From Crotalaria pallida (Eukaryota > Streptophyta > Magnoliopsida > Fabales > Fabaceae): a DNA stretch of 64,000 nucleotides. The stretch lies in assembly GCA_037953625.1 (NCBI GenBank), contig CM075655.1:116071001-116135000 (forward strand), in the 5' to 3' direction. A program made the translations under genes and the position numbers. The notes under the pieces were generated by a model, which saw nothing but the letters and a program-made list of their open reading frames with translations, was not told the origin of the DNA and searched no databases. Of the stretch, positions 21,626-32,675 are shown in pieces (the first letter of the stretch is position 1; every line of letters starts with the position of its first letter).

Positions 21626-22495
21626 TAAGATGGGAGTAAGTAATATAGGAGTAGAATTAAAGAGAGGAAGGGATCGGCGCAGTGAGTGAGAAGAAGAGTG
21701 AGTTTCGCAGATTAAATTGAAGAAGAAGATGGGCACGAACGAAGATGGCAGAGTGAGTGAGTTTCTAAGTGTGGTGAAGAAGATGAGGGCACCTTGAGGG
21801 AAGAGAATGAAAATTCGTGGGGTAGGGTAGGGTAGTTGGTCATTAGTTTTTTTAGCAAGGGTATTTTAGGTATATGAAAAATAATATCAAAATGGGGTAT
21901 TTTGGGTATATAAAAATTAATATTAGATCGGGGCTATTTTGGGCAAATCAAATTACAAATAAAAATAATATTTATAATTAAATATTTTAGGGATCAAATT
22001 GCAAAATTTATAAATAAAAAATATACCCGGTTGACATGGCAAAAAATAACACATGGCAAATATTCATTGGTCCATGTCAAGAGGGTACCAAAACCCTCTC
22101 ATCTCATAGAATTCCTAAGCAAAGCCCTTAAAATATAAGCAAAATTAACCAACTTTCTTAAATTTTATTTCATTCCCAATGTCACTTTCCTAAAACATTC
22201 CTAGAAAATTGTTATCTTATTTAATTTTTGTTTCATTCCCAATGCAACTTTCCTAAAATATATTATTCTTTTATAAATTTGAAAAAATTAAATACAATCA
22301 ACTAACCTCCTTAATAAGCGTAAAATTAGTTAGTTTTGCTTATAATTTGAGTCGGAGTGAGTAGTGGAGTATTACTCCCCCGTTTCACTTTAAGTGTCTT
22401 TTTGGACTTTTGCACATAGATTAAGAAAATGTTGATTATGTTGATTATTGTAAGTTTTATGTGTATTTTGTCAAACATACCCCTATTTAATATTT

Positions 22496-22623
22496 GGGTT
22501 TTCTTAGTATGTCTTGAAGAAATAAAAACATAAGTCCTTTGATTTATTATATGCATCATTTTCAAGAAATCCCAACCACTTTGGGATGTTTATCCTCAGC
22601 CCTAAGGGCTGAGGTTAAGAAAA
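22496..22623. mobile_element. Mutator-like MITE with terminal palindrome, copy 2 (partly decayed)
   Basis: Begins GGGTTTTCTTA and ends CTCAGCCCTAAGGGCTGAGG followed by TTAAGAAAACCC. The right end is nearly identical to that of 20523-20696; the left end has lost its palindrome. AATATTT occurs on both flanks, 7 bp of a likely TSD. Confidence 0.65.
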
Positions 22624-22639
22624 CCCAATATTTTATTTT

Positions 22640-23110
22640 GTCAATGCATAATTATTAGTATTACCAAATTCAAAACTAAAACAACATTAAATGTAAGGGT
22701 AAATAAGGAAAAACAGTATTAAATGTTGCCTAGATTTGATAAAAAGACATTTATTGAAAAAACAACATTAAATGTAAGGTAAAATAACAGTTTATGTGAA
22801 ACACGTATTGGATTTGCAGATATATGAATAATTTGGTCAACTTTATTGAGTGGACGTTAATTGAGAGATAACTTAATTATTAACCGCTCAAAACTACTAG
22901 TATACTCTAACCACATAGATCAAACAATCTGGTAAAGTCACGGGTTTGCAGCTTAACCAAGTATCATTAATCGGTAATCGGTAACTAATAATAATCCTAT
23001 CCAACTTGCTTCCGATAAAAACAAATTTTTGTTGGGGGCATCCTTTTGGCTACTGAGTAGAACGTGCATATCACTTTCATTAAATAATAAAAAAACAATA
23101 TAATTATATT
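22640..23110. other. AT-rich spacer
   Basis: No gene. A duplicated motif AACAACATTAAATGTAAGG occurs at about 22681 and 22760. Confidence 0.45.
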
Positions 23111-23114
23111 AATA

Positions 23115-23790
23115 AAAAATTGTTTAGGCTTGTCGATTTTCTATGGAATTGATTTAGGCTTTTTTCGAAGGGTAGCTAGGAGCTTTTTAGCTAGTTAGGA
23201 GCTTTTAGATTCAATCAATAAGCTACAAACTCCGTTCGATGAACACAAATTAGAATAGGCTTGTAGCTTTTAAAAAAGGAGTTTGTAGCTTTTGAAAGCT
23301 AGTTTTTAAGCTACTTCAAGTAGCTTTCAAGAAACTAAACTAAGTTTCAATAATTTATATACAAATTATACCCTCAAACAAAATTTAAAATTATTTTACT
23401 ACCATTTAATTAATTATTAATTATAATTTAATAATTTTGCTATAATTAATTAATTAACTACATAATTAATAAATTAAAAAATGAATTTAATTAATTATAG
23501 TTTAATAATTTTTATATTTGATTAATTAATTAACTAGTATCTATTTAATAAATAAATAAAAAATTTGAAAAATTTAAAATGATAACGTTGCATGTCTTTT
23601 TTCGTCATTTAATAACTTTTAGCTACTTCAAAAACTAGTTTTGCTGAACAACACTATTTCAAATAATAAGCTAAACAAGTATAAGCTCCGAGCTTCTAGC
23701 TACCTTAACAACTAATACAAGCTAAAAGTTCACAGCTACAAGTTACAAGCTCACACCTACAAACTAATTTTGACGAACAAACCCTTTGGT
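23115..23790. repeat. Foldback element with AGCT-rich arms
   Basis: Both arms are dense in TTTAGCT, AGCTTTTA, AAGCTACAAGCT-type motifs, oriented so that left and right can pair (left: TAGCTAGGAGCTTTTTAGC; right: GCTACAAGTTACAAGCTC). The core is TAATTAAT-rich. Borders and TSD are not clear. Non-coding, non-autonomous. Confidence 0.6.
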
Positions 23791-23958
23791 TAAAAACTTA
23801 AAATAATTTTCAGCAGGATTGAGCGGAGAAGACGAGGAACCCACGTTCTCTTCTTATCTTTAGAAATTAAAAAGCCGACCGTTGTAGAAAATTAAGCCAC
23901 ATGTCATCATCAGCCACGTCACATTGAGAGGATTATATAATTCCAAGTTTAAAGGCTT

Positions 23959-24186
23959 CTAATAATCACAGTATAAGAAGCACTCTGTACACATCCAAAG
24001 GAAATGGAGACAAATTTTTTTTTTCCCAACTAATTCACCATGAACTATGCGAGTCTCATTCCTAAGAATTGTAAAGTTCCTAGATGCACGGCCCAGTTTC
24101 CACTGTGCTAATTCACTTGGGTGGACACAATTTTTTTTTTTTTTGAATATATAGCTTTTTTGTGTAGTCAGATATAAGATTAGCAT
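23959..24186 (-). other. Short open frame of unknown nature
   Basis: A 75-codon frame whose middle (HPSELAQWKLGRASRNF, then ILRNETRIVHGELVG) looks more protein-like than its flanks, which are A-run translations. It sits between a T15 run and a T10 run. No family is recognised; it could be a broken exon or part of a decayed retroelement. Confidence 0.3.
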
Positions 24187-24189
24187 TAA

Positions 24190-25700
24190 CCCTGAGTTCT
24201 TCGTGTTTCCATACTCAAATGATTAATTAATACTATAAAGTGAGTTATTTTTACTCAGCTATATGGCTTGATCACATGTGATGAGAAAATGTCTCCTTTT
24301 CTATATGATGCCAAAAGCAAAAGTCTTTAGAGTGTCCTTAAGATATACGCACTCCGTAATCAATAACAAAGTAGAATGACTACAGAGAAAAAGTTAATCC
24401 ATGTGAAGAATGACACAAGTATTTTGATGGCTTGACAATTCGTATTAAATATTAGGAATATGTTTTATTTAGTTTAATTAAGATAGAAACTTTTCATTAA
24501 AGAATTCATCTTAAGCGTCAAGGATATACTGTATACTTTTTAAAACAAAGATGTAGATCTAAATACACAATATTTAAGCGTCAAGGATATATAATTTTTC
24601 AAACAAAGATGTAGATCCAAATACACAGTATACTAAACCAAACATAGCAGTCAATGTTATTCACCCATCTTATTTTTCACATAGTTAACTTTCTCACCGT
24701 TCGAATTAGAGATATTGAAAATAGGTTTGGATAAATTCTTTGACTTTGTGGTTATGATAAGTTTTGGATTCAATTACGATTTAAAACTTATTCCATTTTT
24801 TAATCTTAATTTTTTAAAATAAAAAGGTGCTTTTAGTCTCTAATTAAGGAGTAAGGGCTAAAAGCACGCTATATATGCTTTGTAAACGGATAAAATCTAT
24901 ATAGAAATTGAAATGGAAAAAATGAAATATTTACAGAGAATAAAAACTTATTAATAAATCAATCTTTTTTGATAAAAAGAAAATGAGAGAAATACAAATA
25001 CAAATACAAATATCATTATTATCATTTCTTTAGTTATTATTTTATTTATCCCTCCATAAGGTGGATCCACAAATAATATTTTTCTGATATAATTGTGAAC
25101 AAATTCAAACAATGCTTACATATTCTATAACAAGCTAAGAGATTAGATTTAAACAAGTCCCCATTAAGAGATCTCTATGATAAGGGAATGTGTAAGTTAG
25201 CATCTTATTTAAGGTACCCAAAGAAATAGAAGGGAATAAGAATTTCCACACATAAGTGAGCCAACATGAGCAGCAGATTGAAGGGATTATTACAACTTAC
25301 AAGATGGTACTAAGTAGTAAAAAGAATGACAAACTATTTATTCTTTGAATTATTAGATGTACACAGAAATCATCAAAGTCATCTACATACACGTGTGAAT
25401 ACCAAAACAAATGAATCACCAAATAACCATAATGATCATCATCATCATCATCAAATAAAGGTCATCATCACCCCCCTCCAAAATATAGAATGAACAAACA
25501 CATATCATCAACGATCAAATAAAACAAAGTAAAGTAAATAAATTACAAAAAATAAAAATAAAAAGAAAACGCTACTCAACAAGATCAGAAGAATATAAAT
25601 CAAACAGATCCGGACCGTCCATGAGCAATAACAACAAGATCAAGAGCCCAAATTAAAGTGCCTCCACGTGGACGAATCATAATAAGAATGAATCTCTCCT
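24190..25700. other. AT-rich region incl. 3' flank of the AGP gene
   Basis: A tandem duplication of about 60 bp occurs at 24512-24571 and 24573-24633 (AAGCGTCAAGGATATA ... AACAAAGATGTAGATC ... AAATACACA). The right-hand 300-400 bp probably hold the AGP 3' UTR. A short CATCAT run lies at 25436-25455. No other gene. Confidence 0.5.
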
Positions 25701-25718
25701 TCTCAGTGTTGACTTCTT

Positions 25719-26201
25719 CTAAGCCAACATGGCAAAGAAGATTCCAGCAAGAGCAGTGCCAGCAATGACAGATTTGCTGAGAGAGAAAGCAGAAGATGGT
25801 GGTGTCTCACTTGCTGGTGGCTCGGATGCAGGTCCACTTGCTGGTCCAGGTCCCGCAGCGGGGCCTGAAGCAGGTGGTGGGGTAGAGGTAGGTGCCTCAG
25901 ATGGGGTGGAAGCAGGAGTAGGGGAAGGTGGTGAAGCAGTGGTGGGAGCAGGAGCAGGAGCTTTAGTTGGTGGTGGTGGTGGTGGTGCAGTTTTTGGTGC
26001 TGGGGCTGGTGCTGGTGATGATTTTGGTGGTGGTGGTGGTGGGGTGGCTGCCGGTGGTGGTGTTGCCGGTGGTGGGGTTGCTGGTGGTGGTGAGGTGGTG
26101 GTTGTTGGTGGCTGGGATGGTGCAGCACTGGGTGCTTGTGCTATGCATGAGGTGGCTAAGAGCCCTAAGATCATGAAAACTTGGAATGTTGCAGACCTCA
26201 T
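25719..26201 (-). CDS. Classical arabinogalactan protein, GPI-anchored
   Basis: A single-exon gene of 160 codons for a cell-surface proteoglycan core. Residues 1-21 (MRSATFQVFMILGLLATSCI) are a signal peptide; the mature chain would begin with Gln as in most classical AGPs. Residues about 22-135 are Pro/Ala/Ser/Thr-rich with AP, PA, SP, TP dipeptides and PPPP blocks, the sites for hydroxyproline arabinogalactan and short arabinoside addition; Lys appears in KSSPAPAPAPKTAPPP. The C-terminus, FSLSKSVIAGTALAGIFFAM, is a hydrophobic GPI-anchor signal. AGPs act at the plasma membrane and cell wall in growth and signalling; the specific role cannot be read here. The start is the only ATG ahead of a good signal peptide. 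The opposite-strand Gly/Val-rich frame (25729-26274) is a shadow. Confidence 0.93.
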   Translation of the reverse strand: MRSATFQVFMILGLLATSCIAQAPSAAPSQPPTTTTSPPPATPPPATPPPAATPPPPPPKSSPAPAPAPKTAPPPPPPTKAPAPAPTTASPPSPTPASTPSEAPTSTPPPASGPAAGPGPASGPASEPPASETPPSSAFSLSKSVIAGTALAGIFFAMLA

Positions 26202-26326
26202 CTTCTTGCTTCTAAAGAGGAAACTTAAAGAAACAAATTTGAGTGTGTTAAAGAGAGAAAAGCTTAGAAGTTAGAAGTAGAGAGTGGTAGTAGTTGGAGG
26301 GGATGATGGAAAAGTGTAGAGGAGAG

Positions 26327-26339
26327 TATATATATAAAA
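26327..26339 (-). promoter_or_regulatory. TATA box of the AGP gene
   Basis: On the minus strand the sequence TTTTATATATATACTCTCC lies about 130 bp upstream of the ATG, giving a leader near 100 nt. The leader contains pyrimidine-rich stretches typical of plant genes. Confidence 0.7.
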
Positions 26340-27860
26340 TGAGGTGCTCTAAAGGTATACAAGGACAGCGATTATTATTGTATCAATAATGGCTAAGATT
26401 CCTCCCACTCCAATGTCCTAAATTAATTACTTATATGTTTGGGCATATACCAATTATGTAACGTGCAACAGTGCTTGTGTTAACCTACCATATATATTTT
26501 TATAGAAAAATATACTACTACAATATACTCTTTGCAGTCTTATATATAAACCCTACTTTAAGATTTTTTTTCTTTAATATAAGTCTCATTTCTAATTTTT
26601 AATGGCATTAATGTTTCTTTTTCACAAGCATTTTTATTTAGTCAACACTTTTTAGATTTCTAATAATAATCATACTTTTGAAAAAAAATATATCAAATAT
26701 CTATATTTCCAATATCAGTAATAATATTAACTAACTTTTTTAAAGGACGTGAAAATTAATACAATAAACTTATAATAAGAATATGAAGGAGTAGTAATTT
26801 ATAAAATTAAAAAAATCATACTTGCATTAAGGATTTTGTTAATCTTATTTTTTTAGAGTTGAAAATAAGAAATTAAAATACAATAAATACTTATTATTTT
26901 CTTTATCCTAAATTTATAAGATTTTTTATTAAAAATGTTTTTTTTTAAAAAATAGTTATTGTTATTGCGTAATATTATTGAAAATACATACATTTATTTT
27001 TTTTCATATAAATTAGAACTCTTTAAAACCTTTTATTTAAGTATCGGGTTGATAATAATTTCTAAATTTAAATGTGCGAGTGGCCATTAAAATAGGTGGT
27101 AAAAAAAAGTTGTTGTTGGACATTAGGCGGTGGGATGGAAGGAGTAATAGGTCAACACGCAGTATCAATTTTCTTTTCTTCCATTGAATTTTCTTGGAGG
27201 GTAGGACAAGATGTATTTTAGTGAGTATGCCAATTATTAGCTGGCAGCCTGGCACATGTGGAGGCTTGTCTGGGGATTTTGCATTACCCACTGCACCCTC
27301 CGGTCTCATTTACAAGAAAAAAACATCATGTTAATAATCTTAAATATAATCAAAAAATTAACCAATTTTTATTTCCAATATAACCATTTTTAAAATATCT
27401 TTATAAAATGGTTATAATATTTAATTTTTGTTTCATTCATAACGCAAATTTTTTAAAATGATCAATTCTTCCATGAATTTGAAAAAATTAAATGCATTCA
27501 ACTAACTTTTTTAATATATGTACCGATAGTTATTTTTGTTAATAAACAAAACTAAAAAAATATGATTTTTCTTTTTGCTAATGTACTTAGTTTGTCCCTA
27601 TCGTTTGTTGTCATTCAAGATGACCTGAAACACCCATCTGGGTCAGGAGAACTTGTCGGTTAAGAGGGTCAGTGAGAAGTCGTTGTTTGGCGCCACCACT
27701 CTTCACGGTTAATTTCCAGCCACTTCCCTAATCCTACGGTTCCAACTTTCAACAACTCTTGTCTTCATCCTGTGGTTTTACTGGAATACCCTCGTATTTT
27801 AATTTTTGGGTTCGTTTGCAAATTATTTTTTTGAGAAAATGGAAGGTTGAAAGTTTTGGG
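26340..27860. other. AT-rich spacer with Stowaway-type remnants
   Basis: 26530-26800 and 27330-27545 each resemble interiors of the CTCCCTCC MITE class (CACAAGCATTTTTATTTAGTC, then TTTTTAAAGGACGTGAAA), with decayed ends. No gene found; short frames at 27037-27309 and 27629-27780 lack recognisable domains. Confidence 0.45.
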
Positions 27861-27864
27861 GTTG

Positions 27865-28062
27865 ATTCCAGTGGTTGGAAACTTGGGAATGAGGTTTGAG
27901 ATTAAGAAGTCTCAAGTTTGATTTCCGGTTAACACATCCTCTGAGAGATGTATAAGAACGCGACTTCGTACATGATTAGTTTCAAAGATTCATTGATATT
28001 AAAGATACTCTTGGAAATACATGTAATACTAGCCAAAGAATTTTTCTTTAAAAAAAAAACCT
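27865..28062 (+). mobile_element. SINE group 4, copy b
   Basis: Diverged relative of 5486-5705. Shared blocks are GGGAATGAGGTTTGAGA, box B-like CAAGTTTGATTTCCGGTTAACAC, then AAGAACGCGACTTCGTACATG, GATATTAAAGATACTC and ATACTAGCC, followed by an A-rich tail at 28050-28060. The box A region is weak. Confidence 0.65.
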
Positions 28063-30485
28063 CTGATATCATAGTATATAATGAATTACTACCATTCCTT
28101 TTATTTATTTTTTTCAAAAATCAATTCGCAAACAACCCATATTATCATGTCTGATTTGCAAAGAAGCAAGTGACAATACAACAACACAGAGGGACCAACT
28201 ATTGGTTCTATTTGTTGCTTAATGGATATAATTTATATAGCTTAAAATTTTGTGTTACCCCGCTTGCTACTCCAGTGGACGGATCATTTATGAACACAAT
28301 GCTTTTCGATTTATTATTATTCGTCTGTTGTTAATTACACCAGCGGATGAAAAGTCCCTTTTCATGCGAACATGAAAAAAAGTCCCCTACTCTTTTTGTA
28401 TTTTAAACCAATTCCTTATTTTTTTCTGAAGTCATTCTATGCTATTCTCATTTTCTATTGACAACTGGAGCCTCTTTATTTATTTATATATATAATTGAG
28501 GAAAGAGAAACAAACAATAAAGTAAATTAACAGTTAATTACAAATGGAGAACAACTAATATGTTCATCTTCCAACTCCTTAAGTATAAGAACCTATGATT
28601 TTTAAAGGAAATTAACGAATGATTCATATTTTATTATAAAATTACACGAGAAATTATTGATTAGTCCTCAATCATCATGTTATCAGTTACAGATGAAAAC
28701 GAGTCGGGCTTTATCAAAAACAGGTCCAGCCTGTGTTCCAAATTCAAGACCCAAATTTGATCTATTATTAGCTTATAATAGGCCAAATTTTAAGTCATGG
28801 CTCGACCTATTACAAAGCCTAGATTTACCAGAAGCCCGCTTAAAAGCATTGTTATATGGTATAAAATTATATAGCAGCAAAAATGAAACAATACAAATAT
28901 TTATACGGTCTCAAACTTCAAATTAATGAATCAACGATACAATTTATAAATGTCATAGACATTTTTTTTTAACAGCAAATGTCATAGACATCATGTTTAA
29001 ATTAATAAAAATCAAATAGAACCATTATATATTTACTCCAATATTGATAATAAAAAATGGTAGCAAACAATATAAATCACTTTAGGAATTATTAATTAGT
29101 ATTGGAATTAGATTTAAAGAAATTAAAAAAAATATTTTTTAATTTTTAATATAATATTATAAATATTCAATTTTTAGTTCTAATTTAAACTATTAATAAT
29201 ATATGTGTGTGTGTGTAATATATATAGAATAATTATTATATGATATTAAATAAACTGGTTCGATAAATTTAATAGGATTTTTAATAAATATGAAATCCGA
29301 ATTATTTAAATATATTAATTTTTTTCAAAATCTTAAACCTAATTTTTTATTTAAAAAATCAAGTCAAATCAAATTTGATGTAAGCTGAACCATAAATCCC
29401 ATAAAATGGCTTCACTCATTCCATCCTTCCTGCAATCCAAATCAATAACAATTGATCAATAGCTAGACGGCTTGTGCTACAGTACTAGGAACATGATGAT
29501 CCAGGAGGGATTTAGTGGACCTATGAGCAGCTGGAACCAGAGCAAATATGCTGTGAGAACATGACACGTGCTGCCAAAAGGTTATGATGGGCCATGTGAC
29601 AAATCAAATGTGATAATCGAATGAACCCTATTGTCATTTTTTGGATTGTAATGGAGAGGTCTTTGCTATTGTCTTTTTTTAAACTATAATGATGGACTGG
29701 GTAGCTGGGGTAAGCTGGCAATTACTGAAGATATTAAATTAATAAAGGTATTTATAATGTGTGTCCTATACACTACTTGTTAAAAAATTCAACTATTTAT
29801 TTTAAATTATAAAAATTTTATATGCATTAATTATATTAATTTTTAATACTAATTTATTTAATATAGATTTCTTAATATATATAGTAAAACACATATTAAA
29901 AAAAACTCAATTAATTATAATATATACTGTACTTGTTTTGTACTTGTAAATAATAGTTTTTTTAAATAAGAAATTAATTACTTATTTTAATTCGTATAAT
30001 TTGAATTAAATGTAATTTATAAATAAAAATGAATGAGGAGTAGTAGTACAGTATGTAAGTAGAAAATAAGGGTTAAGCAAACTTAGACAATTGGTGGAAT
30101 TGCCATGAATTTTCATGTTGATTTGAAAGCTGATTCACTGTTTATTAAAATACATGTCTTTTGTTTTGCGTATAAGAGTTAAGAGATGAGGAATGTTTCA
30201 TCGGCTCGATTAATTAAGGCAAGTTTTAAGGGGCAATTCTCGAAGAGAAAAGAAACCCAAAAAACCCTCTGATCCTATTTATAAGATTCTTTTGAAGTTT
30301 TTCACTTGTGGATAAACTTGTTAATCACATAGGAAATGTGAAAATTTGATATACTTCCTGGTGTTGTAGTAGTACAATCATTGCAACCTTTTTAATGCTT
30401 TTGATTGGAATTTTCAAACCAATGCATCATCGTAATTTTATTTTTTTTTTGAAAATTATTTTTTACCCTTAACTCAATTTCATCT
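28063..30485. other. Mostly AT-rich spacer
   Basis: A GGGC/GCCC-containing patch (28690-28850) may be an old fragment of the GGTACCC-type hAT elements. A (GT)n/(TA)n patch lies at 29200-29230. No gene was supported; the frame at 29521-29721 has no known domain. Confidence 0.4.
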
Positions 30486-31380
30486 TCAAACTAACAATGC
30501 AACTAGCGGCACCACCATATATAACTCATTCCCTTTTCTGGTGATTGCTGCCACTGTGTCCATCATCATTAGACACAAACACTCAAAGATGTTATCCCAA
30601 CCTAACCAAATCTGGATCTCAAATAAATTGAAGCAGTGGTAGTCACGGTTGACGGCGACAGTATTGGGGAAAGCAAAAATGGAGGTTGCAAAACTGATAG
30701 GTCGTGACGGATGAGGTTCAGCACTGTCATCGCAATCCCAAAAGGTAACGCAGGCGTGCAAAGGTTTCCTCGTGCCAGGCAGACATTGGCCCTCGAGTGC
30801 AAGGGCAGAAGGGAGCTTGACTGCAAACACTGTCATGCCTCTTCCTTCCATTTCCCCTATCGCACCACCCCTTCTTGCTTGGCCAAGTGATATGACTTGT
30901 TAGGGTTTCTTCTCTTAGCGCACCCCATGATTGTGAGCATCACTTCAGTGAAGCAAAATGGCGTCATATAGCGAGATCTACAAGAGAATACCCAACCATG
31001 GATGATGATGAGAAAGCCTAAGCTAGCTAGTGCAATCATCCGTGAAGTCAGATCGAGAGCGAAGCATGGGAAGAGGCAGTGGTTGATGTGGATGATTCTG
31101 TTTGTGGCATGAGAGGGAGTGGTGGCAGTGGTGACGACGACAATGGTATTAGCAATTGATAGGCGAGGGTGGTAATCCATAGGGGTTGGGGTTGTTTAGG
31201 GTGGTGGCAATGGATAAATAAGGGTGGAGGTGGTGGTGGAAGGCTGAGTATATCTTTGACTCCATGAGGATGGAGGTCAGTGGTGGTGGAAGGTTGGTTG
31301 TATCGGTTGGAAGAAAGTAAGGGAGGCTGATGGTGGTGGAAGGTTGAAGAAAGTGAGGGTATAATTGACCACTCATTTTT
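30486..31380. other. GC-richer unexplained island with GGTGGTGGAAGG minisatellite
   Basis: This region is visibly richer in G and C than its surroundings. Short overlapping minus-strand frames occur (121 codons at 30486-30851, 107 at 30857-31180, 113 at 31048-31389), but none has a recognised domain and no splice-consistent gene was built. At the right, GGTGGTGGAAGG recurs near 31229, 31274 and 31332 in a GA-rich background. It could be captured or decayed coding DNA. Confidence 0.35.
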
Positions 31381-31518
31381 CAATCTCAACCGTTGCTTTT
31401 TTTATTAATAAATCTAATGGCAGAAAATAACATGGTGCACCAGTTTAAAAACTTAAATGGTGCATTAAAGAACCATCCAAGAAATAGTAGGATGTACTTT
31501 AAAGATGGATATTATCAT

Positions 31519-31968
31519 CAGGGATGGACAAAATATACATGCTCGCGGGTACCCGCAAAAACACCCACAACGGATACCCGCACTATTCCCTTGCGGGTGG
31601 GTACGGGTACTGTGATACCCGCCCCGCGGATACCCGCATATATAAAATAATATTTTATTAATAAATATTATATATATTAATATTTTTTTATTACTTTGAG
31701 AATATATAAATTTTATTTTATTTATATTTCATATTGAATTTTAATGATAAAATTATAATGATAAACATTTATCATATGTATGTAATGATTTATCTTATAA
31801 TTATTGTTATGTATAATAATTATTACAAAATATATAATTATATAATAAAAGTTTAAAACTCGTGGGTACCCGCGGGTACCCGTTACCCGCACTAATATCC
31901 GTAAATACCCGCGGGTAGGGACATGAGTATGCACTACCTGCACCTGTAGGTACCCATGTCCATCCCTA
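31519..31968. mobile_element. hAT-type miniature element 2 (GGGTACCCGC-rich)
   Basis: Perfect 8-bp TSD ATTATCAT (31511-31518 and 31969-31976). Ends are CAGGGATGGACA and, inverted, TAGGGATGGACA. The arms contain repeated GCGGGTACCCGC-like palindromic motifs around an AT-rich core. 450 bp, non-coding. Confidence 0.9.
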
Positions 31969-32037
31969 ATTATCATCTACTCTGTAATCTAGTAAAAAAA
32001 ATTCAAAAGTTAAAAAATCAAGGAGAAATATATATTT

Positions 32038-32657
32038 GCCTTCTCTCTTTTTTTTCGACTCTTTTCTCTTATTTTTCGTTCTTCTGGTTCTCCAGTTAGT
32101 GAGTGAGGGAGAAGGGGAGGGAGTTTCAGTCCCTCCCCTTCGGTGTGAGGGTTTTGTCTTGTATTTTCAAGTTTTCTCTCAGTTTATCTGGGTCTTTCTT
32201 GCCTTTGATGCAAGTTTGGGTTATAAATAAATCTCAATTTTTTAGTTGTTTGAGTGTTTTTGTTTGGGGGAGGCTTGTGTGTTGTTGCAGTTTCCAGATC
32301 TGATGACTCTCTTATCTTCTAAAATAACCGGAAACAGGTTGTTGTTCATGACAGTTCTTTCCATGCAGACTTCTGACTTGACTTCTGTCCAGCGGATCTC
32401 TCTTTACATATTTGAAGTGCTTACTTCCAGTATTAATGAGATTGTTGTCTTGAAAATTAAGGTTGTTGAATCTCTTGTTCGAGACCGCTTTAGGAAGAGG
32501 TTGATGACGCATGTCCGTTTTTGGAAGACTGGTGCAGACTACTTTTCTTTTCTTAATTATATGTTTGTGTGAAATCTATGTATTTTGTTTCGATATTGCT
32601 GGTTTTGATTGTACTATCTTTTCTTCTTGAATGAATTACATATTTTCCAGTAAAAAA
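32038..32657 (+). mobile_element. Poly-A retroposon of unknown source, with 5' hairpin
   Basis: A 620-bp unit ending in A8, flanked by an 18-bp TSD with two changes (AAGGAGAAATATATATTT at 32020-32037; AAGGAGACATGTATATTT at 32658-32675). It begins with a pyrimidine-rich tract like a transcript leader. An 11-bp perfect stem with a 7-nt loop (AAGGGGAGGGA / TCCCTCCCCTT) lies at 32110-32138. Its longest plus frame, 108 codons at 32246-32572, has no recognised domain. It could be a retrocopy of a spliced or non-coding transcript, or the 3' part of an unrecognised LINE. Confidence 0.7.
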
Positions 32658-32675
32658 AAGGAGACATGTATATTT

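Larger units (their letters stand above)
20741..22127. mobile_element. Pack-MULE carrying an SMP/LEA gene fragment
   Basis: A 1387-bp element with long inverted arms (about 20741-21054 and 21809-22127) and a perfect 9-bp TSD TTAAAATAT (20732-20740 and 22128-22136). The ends read GGATTTTACTTGGGAA and, inverted, GGGCTTTGCTTAGGAA. The arms are alike along most of their length, for example GAGAGGGTTTTGGTACCC at both outer parts and CCCCACGAATTTT at both inner ends. There is no transposase. Between the arms lie a captured promoter, 5' leader and first exon of a seed-maturation protein gene on the minus strand. A 32-33-bp direct repeat, AAGAAGATGAGGGCACC and onward, sits at both inner borders (21055-21087 and 21777-21808). 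Long TIR, 9-bp TSD and host cargo together define a Pack-MULE. Confidence 0.92.

Noticed and set aside
25729..26274. 181-codon plus-strand frame, Gly/Val/Ala-rich
   Set aside because: It is the reverse complement of the Pro/Ala-rich AGP gene; the minus frame has a signal peptide, GPI signal and TATA box, so this one is a shadow.
31500..31980. GGGTACCCGC repeats taken at first for an array of regulatory sites or a CRISPR-like array
   Set aside because: There are no equal spacers, and the stretch is bounded by hAT-type ends and an 8-bp TSD; the words are subterminal motifs of a transposon.
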